Below are positions 1-20,579 of a stretch of DNA of 64,000 bases, piece after piece. Source of the DNA: Mycteria americana (Eukaryota > Chordata > Aves > Ciconiiformes > Ciconiidae); assembly GCF_035582795.1 (NCBI RefSeq), contig NC_134372.1, positions 39,346,316-39,410,315 of the forward strand, read 5' to 3'. Position 1 is the stretch's first letter. Every line of letters begins with the position of its first letter. Under the pieces are notes generated by a model. The model saw only the letters and a list, made by a program, of their open reading frames with translations. It did no database searches and was not told the origin of the DNA. A program made the translations under genes and the position numbers.

Positions 1-932
1 TGCGTCTACTTTAAATTGGTACCCTCGGACTCTCCCATATTTGGTCACCACTTCTGGTTGCTCTGCTTTTTGTCCTGGGGGATGTGAGCACAAAATCACA
101 TAATTGCTTTATTTGTAAGTAATTGCCTGATTTCTAAGAGCTTTAGCTACTTAAATATACACCTTTTGTTTGCTTAAACAATTCATTTTCATACATAAGG
201 CTTCAACAAACTCTAATCAGTATAGCTGACATTATTTCAGCCTTCATTCTGACTGGTTTGTACATACAATCTCCCTCAGGTATACAATATGATTATGTAT
301 TGTCTTACTATGCACACACATTAGTAATTGCATACAGATCTCAATCCTTTTTGATCCAGGTTGTTAGTTAAAAGTCCAAGAGATTGCTGTCATTAAGAAA
401 AGGCATTTCCTTTTTAAGAAAAGATCTGTGAATACACAAAATATATTCCGGATCCTTGCTAGTATGTACAGCCAAAAGAAAAAGCTTCTGACATACTTGA
501 AAAGAGTCTGGCATATACAAATACCGTTAACATTTAGGTAAGATTCATTTTAAGATCGGTGTGAAAGTTCTCAATACCAAATTACAAATGTGGTACAGTG
601 GTCTGCTCTGCCTCAGCAGACAAGCTTTTGGGACAGGAATTTGATTTCTCTATTTGCAAAAAAGGCAAATAAGACAAATGACTGAAAACAGATCACAAAA
701 AGAAATGGAGACTTATTTGCTGTTCAGACTTAATTTCTATGCAGCAAGGTTGGGTGCCCAGGTCCTCCGATAAAGCTGGGGTGCCCCTAGGTGAGCAAGC
801 TGCACATGTGCTCTGTTTCCTTAGAGAAGGCAGTAGGTAAAAACCCTTCTGAAGCTTACCAGTAGCTACAAGCGCTGTGACCCCGATGGTGAGAATCAAG
901 GAGAGCAGTGATGTGTCCTTTCCAGTCGCCAT
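1..932 (-). CDS. Carboxylesterase (fatty acyl-CoA hydrolase, medium-chain-like), exons 1-2, partial
   Basis: 5' end of a type-B carboxylesterase gene on the minus strand; the rest lies left of the window. Exon 1 is 860-932 (start codon at 932, donor GT at 859-858). It encodes a signal peptide with the hydrophobic core SLLSLILTIGVTALVA. Exon 2 begins at 74 after a CCCCCAG acceptor and is cut by the window edge; it reads GQKAEQPEVVTKYGRVRG, the N-terminal strand region of the CES family. Exon 1 is exactly 73 nt and ends in phase 1, the same as exon 1 of the complete paralogue about 14.5 kb away, and both second exons begin with GACA. This supports tandem duplication. The family hydrolyses esters, amides and acyl-CoA thioesters in the ER lumen. 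From memory the N-terminus resembles the duck medium-chain fatty acyl-CoA hydrolase; that likeness was not checked. The catalytic residues are outside the window. Confidence 0.88.
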
Positions 933-971
933 TTTGCAAGCTAGTCACATATTCACCTCCTCAGTGTGTTG

Positions 972-996
972 CCTTATATACTCTGTTAAGTTTAAC
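972..996 (-). promoter_or_regulatory. TATA box and HNF1-like palindrome upstream of the partial carboxylesterase
   Basis: On the minus strand a TATATAAGG element lies at 972-980, about 40 bases before the start codon at 932. Directly upstream, at 985-996, is the near-palindrome GTTAAACTTAAC. It resembles an HNF1 site (GTTAATNATTAAC) with one spacer base fewer. A TATA promoter with a liver/gut-type site suits a carboxylesterase. The call rests on motif and position only. Confidence 0.5.
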
Positions 997-999
997 TGT

Positions 1000-3900
1000 T
1001 GTGCAAGGCGAACACTGATAAGGAAAAGCAATACTCGACCTGTGAGCCAACCGGGCTGCGGGCAGCCAGAGCAACTGCCCTGCCTTGTAAGGCACTCCTG
1101 CGAGGGCAGTGCACGGCAGCTCAGCTCTGTGTGGGAACAGGGAGACCTCCTGCCTCGCAGAGTGGCCCCTCAAGTTTCATACTGGCTCCCTAGCGCTCCT
1201 TATAAATCTTATTCACAAAGCATCAACTATGTGCTTTAAAATGTGTTGAAAACAGTCTTCCATTGCACCAGGAGATCTGTCCTGCTGCTGTAACACTACC
1301 ATCTTGCACAATGAAGTTAGGATTTCCTCACGCTACACAGTGAAGACACCAGGAAGGGAACTACACTTTTACTTCATTACACCTGCTTACTTAATTTTGG
1401 TATTAATATCTCAAGGTAAGGAACACACAATATAGCCACAAAGAGCAAAATCCAAAGCAATACGCCTGAAAAATATGCTTTTGCTGAAGTAAAAGTTGAG
1501 GGATTTTTATTCTCACAAAAGGATGTTTTTTGACAAAAACAATACTAGAAATATCTTAGCTTTTCCTGCAGGGTGGATACTCCACCTGTCACTCAGTCCT
1601 GTGCGTTCAGGGATGTTTGTTTGGTGTCCAACACAATACATGAGTTTTGCAACACTCAAGAGATGATTTCTCAACTTTTGTAGTGTGGGAACAATATTAA
1701 AGGATTTGGGTGGTAACTATACACTTAGTGCCTCTGAAAAATCAGGAGGATTTATGGCTTCTGCATGAACTCACATCTACCATTGGAGCATGATATGAAA
1801 AAGAGGGAAGAGATAGCTGAATAGAAATAAAAGATATTTTCTGCCCAAGTTAACTCAGAGGTTGTGTTAGTTTTATGTAAGCTTTGGGCTCTGCCTTTTC
1901 TTTTTTTTTTTGGCAAGGCTCAGTAGCCCTTGCCCCAGAAAGGCTGCTTTGCAATTTTATATCATGAGAATTCTCAGTTGTCAGAGACAGCATTTCTGTA
2001 GATTAACTTACTGCTTGCACCTTTGTTTTCAGCTAAGTGTGTTGTAAAGACCCACAGTCATTAAATTAGTTTAGCACATATATTATGCACCTAGTAGTCC
2101 TGTGTACTGTGGCTGTGCTTGCATACTTTACTCCAAATCTTCCTAAGTATATCTGCACAGTTGTGATTTACAGCCCTTGTAGGTAAATCCCGGACTGCTT
2201 AGAGAGCAAACTGTTGGCAGGTAGCTTCAGGCGTACACATTCCGTGCATACTGAATAGCTTAAGCATTTGCTCTGTTCATCAGGAGACTCCTGCCCTCTG
2301 TACTGAGCTCTGTGCTGCAGCAGCTACGCTGTTAACAATGCCAATGCTACGCTAGCATGCACGTCAGCTGCTTCTGAGTGTATGGTTAGTGCACAGTATA
2401 CATTGGCAAATGGGATAACACTGTAAATTTGAGCTTCTAAGAATACTTAGAAGCTCAATACAATAACTTCATTGCAGAATTTTTATAGCTGTATAGATGT
2501 TCTCTGGGAGACTTTTTTCTTGTTTCTCAAGAGTGAAGTTCATGACACCACGGGTCAATAAAACTGATGGGGGATTAGTCTGCACTGTTATGAATGTACA
2601 GTCTATACTGTATTGATAGATGTATGCACTGTCAAATGCAATGAATGGAAACAGCTGCCTGGGGTACAAGTGATGGAATTTAGCGTAAGCTATCTTCTAA
2701 CTTTATCTGTGTGATAAAGGTTTCCTAGAAGCCAAGGGCAGAAGTACTGTGTAGTAGTAAACTCTGCACTCCTGTTTGCCTGTTTGAATACTGTTGCAAA
2801 CGCTCTCACTGTCTCCACTTACCTTGGACTGCTTTGGTTCCTGGTGTGGGAAAACTGTTTCCATGCGAGGTGGAACTACAACAATCCCTGCTTGTGACTC
2901 AGCTTCCATCCTGATGGGCATGCATGCCTCAACTCACTTGTGACCGGTGAACTACAGGAGTCCTTTGCTACAAAGCCAAATGCTGTGTACTCTGCTTGCT
3001 GCTCTTTGCTTTTGCTGTAACAAACTATCTCCATAAACAATTTCTTTTCTATCTTCTGATCCTTACTGATTTTACTAAACTCTGTCCTTTCCCATTTGCT
3101 TTCCCTTTATTTTTCCCCTTCATTTACTATTCTATTTTCCAAGCCTTACTCCTCAATCTTTGTTCTACTCACTACTTCTCTCTCAAGTACCCATTCTGCA
3201 AAATGTCTCAGCCCATATCCCATCCACAGTCCCAGAGAAGCAGCCATTCTGCAAATATTACCAGTGCAAAGCGGTTTCTGCAAACTCTGTCAATCTTACA
3301 TACAATAAGATAATAAACAAATGGGATTTTAGATCCCTACAGCTTTGCCTCTAGATACTTTGTATGGATCTACAAGCATGACCTATATGCTCTGCAAATG
3401 TGGAAACTCTTACTCCAGTGACATAGACTAAGCTTGTGGAACCTGGAAACAGTGCTACATACCTGGCAAGTGGAATTCTTGCATGCTGTTTGGCATTTAA
3501 TTTTAAGAGGGAACATTTTGCAGCTTACCCTCAATCCGTGATTAACGCGTAAGTCAGGGATCAATAAAAAACCATCCTGCCGTATGATGACATTTGCCTC
3601 TTTATACTTTAATGCACTGCTACCTTTCTTTTTCAGCTGTTGAAATCAAGAGAGACAAACATCACATTTATAGGCGCATAATTGCATAAGAGCTCACAAT
3701 TACATTTTGCCTCAAGTATGTATGGTAGAAATGTTTAGAAGTCTGCATTTAAAACAGGGTCAGTTTGTTTACTCAGCCCCTGGTGAGTATTCAATGAAGC
3801 TGCAGGGTATAAAACTTAGAGCTAGAGTCTATGAAGCTAGTGCCTGGACAGCTTTAACACTCTGTCTCTTTAGCATGTGGTAATCTCACATCAGGATGTC

Positions 3901-5130
3901 TCTGGGATGGGACAGAGTATCAGAGCACTCACCCCTAAGTAGATAGGAGTAAAATCTTTTGACATTTTCCACTGTGATTTATTTTTAGCATTGTGCCTGT
4001 GCATGAGAAGTCAGTTCCACTGCACTTCTCTGTGTACACTTACAACATAAGCATATATTCTGTGCATATACATACAATGCTGCCTGTTATCTCCTTTTAA
4101 AGGGAGTGGTACAGGACCTTGGGGAATTGTATGTGCAATGAAAATCTATCAAGACTATTTTGAGATTATATTCCCCTCGCAAAACACATTAGCTAAAACA
4201 AAGAAGAAGGGACAGATGCTTAGCAGGAATTCCCACTCACCAAAACAGCAGTTGTGCTAACAGTCTAACCCTACCTCCTGAGTTCTGACTCACAACAGAA
4301 TTTGGGCAGAAAGAGGTAGGAAATCCCACCCTATTTCTTCCAATAAAGTAATTCAGAAAGAAGGGATGGCCAGTTAGTTGCTGTAGGACATCATTAGCTA
4401 TGAACCATCTTAAATTCTTCCAGAGATACAGAGGAGAGATGAAAGAAGGGGGGAACAGATGCCTAGTGCCCTGTAGGATCTATGGAGCTGCAGAATGCTG
4501 CTGAGAGGTAGCAGTAAGGTCAGGAATACGGTTGGGATAGCTGGAGCAGCCTAGGAGTCAGATATAGGAAACAAACAAGACCTAGCAGAGAAAGAAGTTC
4601 TTGACAACACTGCAATGAGATGTTCAGGACTTGTTCTTGGCAGTCCAAGTGCGTATCAGCCAGTAAGGGCGCTGGAATAATTCTGGTAAACGAATCTCTC
4701 TCCAGTGCTAGTAACGAAGGCTTGTGACCCTGTGCATAGAATCTGGAACTGACTGAGGGCACAGAGAACAGCCTGGAGCACAATGTAAAGCACCATGGAA
4801 AAGACAGAAAGTGTGAAACTAACGTTACCAACATTGATCCTTCTAAGGGAGTTATTGCTAAATTTAAAAGAAAAAAAAAGTGTGGGTAGTAGAGACTGTT
4901 TCTCCCTTTTCTAACATTTGACAGAAGTCTTAATTCCAGCACTACTGTTACCGATTATGTATCACAACAGTCAGAAATATACTATCTCTGTTGTAAAACT
5001 GACTTACAAAGCAGAACATTTTTGGGGTCAATTTTTTTTTCCACAGAGGATATTTCTGTATCTAAATCAGAACAAAACTTCTGTACCATCACTGATACAC
5101 TTGACATCAAAAGACAGTTTTACTCGCAGA
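1000..5130. other. Spacer between the two carboxylesterase genes, no gene seen
   Basis: About 4.1 kb separates the start of the partial esterase from the 3' end of the complete one. Open frames here are short or lack splice and start context. I recognise no exon, RNA gene or transposon. The 140-codon minus-strand frame at 4,520-4,942 resembles nothing I know. Confidence 0.5.
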
Positions 5131-5137
5131 TCAAGTC

Positions 5138-5157
5138 TTTATTGATTTCACTTTATT
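5138..5157 (-). terminator. Polyadenylation signals of the complete carboxylesterase
   Basis: Two AATAAA hexamers on the minus strand, at 5,152-5,157 and 5,138-5,143, lie about 310-330 bases beyond the stop codon at 5,467-5,469. They are the first strong poly(A) signals downstream of that gene. Confidence 0.6.
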
Positions 5158-5466
5158 AAAATAATGTTGCTGCTACATTCTGTCTTCAGTCATGGGGCAG
5201 CAACAGAAAAACCTGAGCAGTGGGGAAATCTGGTACCTATATTTAATAAGTGAGGCTGCTGTTGTAGACACGAATCCAGGAAGAAGTAAAGGATCACAAA
5301 GGGGAAATAGATCAGTTGGAAGTATTACAGTGAATAATTGCAAGTATGATAACTGTGAAGTAAAGGTGAAATGAAGGGAAACATAATTTTATCCTGAAAA
5401 TTATTTTAAGTAATTTCTTTTACTGTCCTAATAGTTTGCCTATTATGCGCATGTTTAGACTGTAAA

Positions 5467-15437
<9,971 letters not shown>

Positions 15438-15519
15438 TTTTCACCCCCGTTTGGACTCTAGATTGTTTTCTGGTTTTATGCGGAAGAGAATGGTACAAAG
15501 GTCCCTGCTGAGGACATTC

Positions 15520-15614
15520 TGATAGGGAGTGCAGCTAAATTCCCTTTTGAACATGCACTGCATTAAGCACTTTGAGAGCTGTACTTGATAGGGAGTGTAA
15601 ATACAATCCCTTAG
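15520..15614. repeat. Short direct repeat upstream of the carboxylesterase start
   Basis: TGATAGGGAGTG occurs at 15,520 and again at 15,586, and each copy is followed within about 15 bases by an AATTCCCTT/AATCCCTT stretch. The pair lies 80-180 bases upstream of the minus-strand start codon at 15,437, so it may be part of that promoter. No TATA box was found here. Confidence 0.35.
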
Positions 15615-15619
15615 TGTGT

Positions 15620-18090
15620 TGTACCTGATCATTACCTAATCCTGAGAATGCATGATCTGAAAATGACCCAACACCATCTGTGAACAACAACAAAGGTCTG
15701 ATCAGTCATAGTTAATCTGCTGTTAATCCTACAAGGAGAGAAAACAGTGGATGCTCTGAAGAGGTTCCAGAGCTGTCAACACCTAAATTCTTGTAAAAAA
15801 ACCCCAAAACAACAACAAAAACCTCACCAAAAAACAGGATCGCAGATTAAAAATAACTAGGAAGTAACAATTAAAAGAAGAAAAAAAATCAAAATAGTTA
15901 ATTCTTGCAGAAGTTTTAATGAGGGCTAGCACATCTGTACCATAATTGACACTATATGTGCTTTCCAGCAGGGACTGGCCTCCAGCCTCCAAATTAGTTC
16001 TTTATCCCTTCTTGAATAAAAATAGGCCTCCTGCATTTTTCAAAATTAAAGGGGAGATTAAAGTTGAGGGTCAGATTATAGCTTCTTCTCTATGAGCAGC
16101 CTCAGTGAGGTCAGAAAGCAAGGTCTATGTACCTACACTTTATGGGGTATGTACTTCCCTCAAAAAAGTGGGAAAGGGCCATGACCTCACCTTCTCTATA
16201 AAATAGCTTCCTACAGTGGAAATAGGCTGGCAATCCAACAGACAGTTTTCGCCTGCTGGCTGAAAAAGTCCTAAAAAATGTTGTAGTTTGTAGAAGCATA
16301 ACATCCCTCAGTGTGGATGACTGGCCCTAAGCAGATTAGCCAAGCCAACTTCTACAAGCCCAGCCTGCTCCACTAACTCCCAGTGTCTTCAACTGGCAAA
16401 ACACCCTCTACATAATGGGTCTTTGTCTTTCCACCTTCTATTTGTGTCACATCTCCTGGATGAATGGTGTCATCAGCATTCAGGTGCAAAGCACACATAC
16501 TGCTTCAGGCTCCTCTGCACTGCTTTCACTTAATCTACCTCCAGCGTGGACACTCATAAAGCCTGTGAAGCCAACTTCTCCTCCACAGATCATGTAAGTT
16601 CACCCTCCACGGGAAACAGGTTTGTCAGAGTCAGTCAATTCTTTAACAAAAAGGGTTGCAAATGAGATAGGTAAAACAAGATTTTTGGTGCAAGAGAATT
16701 CAGAGCTACTTTCTATTTCTTACACAGTCCCTGAGTCTCTGGGTTGCGATAGCTTTGGAAAATGTGCCAATTTCTCATGAATTCATCTGGAACTGTGCAA
16801 ATATGCACTGTAGAACATAACTTGCCTCTTATTTTTTATACTTCCCTCAAATCTTTCTGGAAAATCCTTTCTGTGCAGTTATTTTTGTTTCAGTCCAATG
16901 TGAACAGCCCTGGGATTTTTGTCAATTCTTCTTGTGGACTAGGAAGACAGACCAAAACCAGCAGACAAATTTCAACATATGGGAATAGGTGTGTGTACCT
17001 GTTTGTGTATGTATACATCCATCCATGCACATATACATGAGGCAGGGAGCAAGCAGTTAGAAAAAGCAGGACTCCACGAGGCTACTTCAGTTGAACACTT
17101 TCCATCAATGAAATACAATTAATATGGATTTCTTGTGCTGCCAAACTGAACTCTCTTTATCCAATTTAAAAAAAAGCAAAACCAAAACAAAGCAAATAAA
17201 AGCCACTTTTAAAATCAGCCAATGCCTTTTGCCACTAAGGGTAAGTCAGCTTAGTCAGGTTTGTATTTCCTAAACAGCCAGAAAAATTATGCTTACCAAC
17301 AAACTTTGTTATCCAAACCAACATACACTAATTGAAAGACCACCTTAAGATAACAAAGGATTAGATTAAGTGAACTTTAATGTCAATGCAATCTATAGAT
17401 TAACTGAATATAATACAAAACAAAGATGAAAGCAGAGATAAATGGAAACTTTGCTCACAGGTAGTTTGTTTGTCTTATTTAAAATATCAGCAGATGTGTA
17501 AACATATCGGTAATCTTCAGAGCAGGTCCCGCTGGGGGCAAAGCCCATCTGGGCCAACTCCCTGCAGTCAAAAGCACACCTGAGGTAGCCACTGTTTCTG
17601 TAAGGCAGTGCTGAGCAACCGAACCACAATATACATCTTTTCTTCCAGCTGCGACATCTTTGGAAGCAGCAAGTCTCAGCTCCTTTCAAATCCTCTTTTC
17701 TTTCTGTCAGCCACGGGGCAAACTGCCGCCCTCCGCCTGGAGAGCACATTCCCATCTTCTCACCCGTGACCACGACTTGACGTGGCAGGCATGAAAAAAC
17801 CAAACCCTATACAGATGACTTTTTGCAAAGACAAATCAGATAACATACAGTATGTTTACACAGGAGTATGCGGCTTAACGCCATTATAAAGGGGTGTATG
17901 AAGCCAAAATATGTCATCATTACACTCTACCACTCCAGTTTCTTTAAGCTTGCAGGTTTTTTAGATACAGTTTGACTTTTCAAACCAATTAAAAGATGAA
18001 GGAAGTAATTTTAACCAGGAACATTTTGTACTTAACGCGCAATTTGATTTACCCGTCCTTGACAGCACTAAGAGGTGCCTCAGACACCTT
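15620..18090. other. Intergenic region between divergent carboxylesterase and CIAO2B genes
   Basis: About 2.5 kb with no exon, RNA gene or transposon that I recognise. It separates the minus-strand esterase from plus-strand CIAO2B, and CpG density rises only near 18.1 kb. The 136-codon minus-strand frame at 17,393-17,803 has no recognisable domain. Confidence 0.5.
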
Positions 18091-18099
18091 GCAGCGTCG

Positions 18100-18960
18100 C
18101 TGTCCCCGTGAAGCCATTCGTGTCCCACTCGTAGGCTTCAGTTTAAAGCTGGCGACACTCGAGCCGCTGAGCGCTTCCTCCCCTCAGCGCCGCTGCCCCC
18201 TCAGCGCCTCATAACCGCCCCGACGCGACGCTGAAGCCCGCCCGAGCCCCCCGACACCCGCTCCCCGCAAATCACGCCAGCCCCGCCCTCGCCCACATCC
18301 TGTCGCGGGGAAGAGGCGGCCGAGCCGCCCCAGCCCCGCCCGTTGCCGCCGCCGAGTGCCCGCCTCCGCGCCCGGTGCGGCAGCGAACGGCGTCCGGGCT
18401 CCTTCCGCCCCGCCGGCAGCGCCGGTGTGCCGCCGCCAGCAGCGCCCGCCCGGTAGCGGGGACGGGGAGGGCCTGAGCGGCGGCCATGGTGGGCCCGGGC
18501 CTGGGCCCGGGCGGCGGGGCGGCGCTGGAGAACGCCAACCCTCTCATCTACCGGCGCTCGGGGGAGCGGCCGGTGACGGCGCGGGAGGAGGACGACGAGC
18601 TGCCCGACTCCATCGACGACCGGGAGATCTTCGATATCCTGCCGGGAGGCGGGGGGCGGGCGGGCCGGGGCCGCTGGGGCGGCGGCGCGGGGCAGGGCGG
18701 TGCAGCTCCGCTCCGCTTTCCTTAACCCGGCAACATCTCATTCGCTCCATTAACGACCCCGAGCACCCCCTCACCCTGGAGGAGCTGAATGTCGTCGAGC
18801 AAGTGCGAGTGAAGGTGAGGGAGATCCGCCCTGAGATGCGCTGATCGTCCCGCTCGCGCGGCCGTCCCGACCGGGTCTGCCGGGGCCGCTGTCGGGACTG
18901 CCGGTCGATAGATGCGTGCGGTGCTGCAGGGCAGCGCTGTCTCTGCCGTCTGATTAACTT
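18100..18960 (+). promoter_or_regulatory. CIAO2B: CpG island promoter of CIAO2B
   Basis: A sharp switch from AT-rich DNA to GC- and CpG-dense sequence begins near 18.1 kb, spans the first exon and the AT-AC intron, and ends soon after exon 2. No TATA box is visible, as is usual for a housekeeping gene. The exact transcription start cannot be read from sequence alone. Confidence 0.75.
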
Positions 18961-20450
18961 AACTAATTTTTTCTAACATTCAAAGAGGTTTATTATAACA
19001 GCCTACCGCAGCTAAACATAGTATTTTAAAACGTCAGTGAAGAAAACCGCTTCACCTTGCATTTCACATAAAATGCCTCCAGCTAGCTTGGGGTAAAGGC
19101 AGCGAGTTTTGTACATGGAAGTGTTTGGTTTTCAACAGGTGAATGACGCAGAAAGCACGGTGGCAGTGGAGTTCACTCCCACCATTCCTCACTGCAGCAT
19201 GGCGACGTTAATCGGCCTCTCCATAAAGGTAAAATTGATCAGATCTCTGCCTGAGAGATTTAAGGTGAGTAGTCAAATCGCTCTGGAAAGGAAAAGAGGG
19301 GGATTGTGTTTGAAAAGAAAAAAAGGGAAAAAAAAGGTGCTAACTAACTTGCAGTGAAAAATAACTAGAGCTTTTTTCATATTATGGGTGGGGGAAACAC
19401 TGCAGGAACCAGAGAGGGCAGTGGACTAAAATATCGATGCAGAATTACGGTTCTGTGACAGTCATGTGGAGGGCGAGTGGGGTTATGGAGGGAAGTTACC
19501 TGCAGTGCTTTATGGCGTGAGAGGAGGAGAGGTTGGTTCCTCACCCCGCTGTCTGAAGGAGGGTTAAGTAGATGGGAATGCAGAATATTCTGTGATTTTA
19601 GACTTTATTTTATTCTTCTATATGCAGTAACTGGATGCAGTAACTGGCAAGGATGTCCTTTTTGTCCCTCTTCGTGTTATTGTCTTATTATTAAATAGTT
19701 TGAACTTGAGCTTCCAATGTTTTGTTGACTTGTCCCCTTTTTCTTTTGTGATGCTTTTTAAGCTGGATGTTCATATAACACCAGGAACACATGCCTCTGA
19801 GCATGCAGGTAAGGTTTTTAGTGCTCTGTTGTGTGGTCTTCTTTCTTTTTTTTTTTTTTTTAATTTTGAAAATTAGAGAGGAGAGCGACTTCCACAGCTG
19901 CAGAGCAGCTGTTTAGTATCTGGGACTTTACATGCATCAGCTCCTGGGGGATGTTACAGAACAGGAATGTGTAATAATGACAGATATGTCCTGTACCATA
20001 CTTTAAACATCTCTTCAGGCTACCTGTGCTCTCAACTAGTCATTGATTTGCCTGGGTTATGGAGGACTCAGAAAATGGGAGAGGCTGGGGAGGGAAATTT
20101 TTCTTGTGTTACACCTACACATGTAGCTCCCTGCTGCTGAATTATAAACAGCTTGCTGGTTGCACTTGTGATGACGTGGTAGCTTTGACTTTAGACTGCA
20201 ACTCTGCAGTGTACTTAGCATCTGCAGAATTACTAGTCTACCTGAGTACCATAGCAACAGTGTGATTATGTGTCTCAATGTAAAATGCTTTTAAAAAAGA
20301 AATTGTATACCAATGTTTTCACCGGTTTCTTGTGGTGTTTTTTTCTGCACAGTTAATAAACAGCTTGCTGATAAAGAACGTGTAGCAGCTGCTTTGGAAA
20401 ACTCTCACTTACTGGAAGTGGTGAATCAGTGTTTGTCTGCTCGATCATAA
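18486..20450 (+). CDS. CIAO2B: CIAO2B (FAM96B/MIP18), cytosolic iron-sulfur assembly component 2B
   Basis: Part of the cytosolic iron-sulfur targeting complex with CIAO1 and MMS19, which delivers Fe-S clusters to DNA polymerases, helicases and other apoproteins. Exons: 18486-18633, 18735-18814, 19139-19264, 19763-19808, 20353-20450, totalling 498 nt and 165 aa. The start is the first ATG in the CpG island and matches the mammalian N-terminus: a Gly-rich leader, then LENANPLIY and SGERPVTA. The MIP18/DUF59 domain spans about 50-150 with [20 protein letters not shown], including the reactive Cys95 (Cys93 in the 163-aa human protein). The C-terminus [13 protein letters not shown] is as in mammals. 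Introns 2-4 are GT-AG; intron 1 is AT-AC. Its position between a minus-strand CES and plus-strand RRAD matches mammals. Confidence 0.97.
18634..18734 (+). other. CIAO2B: AT-AC (U12-type) intron 1 of CIAO2B
   Basis: This 101-nt intron has no GT or AG at the ends the protein requires. It starts ATATCCTG at 18,634 (U12 donor consensus ATATCCTT) and ends AC at 18,733-18,734. The sequence TTCCTTAAC at 18,718-18,726 matches the U12 branch-site consensus, and its adenines lie about 10 nt from the 3' end, as the minor spliceosome needs. Joining TTCG to ATCTC gives [15 protein letters not shown], the conserved mammalian junction. If the intron is retained, the frame stops at a TAA inside the branch site, giving a 79-residue product. 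Confidence 0.9.
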
Positions 20451-20548
20451 TTGCCTGATGAGGAAATCGTTGGTATTCTGCTATGTTAAACTAATTTTGT
20501 ATATAAGTGGTGACGCTAGTGTTACTCTATACTTATATCTGTGAGCAA

Positions 20549-20578
20549 AATAAAATCACTTGGATTTTCTTAAATAAA
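20549..20578 (+). terminator. CIAO2B: Polyadenylation signals of CIAO2B
   Basis: AATAAA at 20,549-20,554 and again at 20,573-20,578, about 100-125 bases after the stop codon. The resulting 3'UTR is short. Confidence 0.7.
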
Positions 20579-20579
20579 T

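Noticed and set aside
4520-4942. 140-codon minus-strand frame
   Set aside because: No recognisable domain, no matching splice sites, and it lies beyond the poly(A) signals of the carboxylesterase.
17393-17803. 136-codon minus-strand frame upstream of CIAO2B
   Set aside because: Composition looks random, with no domain and no supporting splice or promoter signals.
18356-18844. 162-codon plus-strand frame overlapping CIAO2B exons 1-2
   Set aside because: It is an out-of-frame reading of the GC-rich CpG island; the true CIAO2B frame is set by strong protein similarity.
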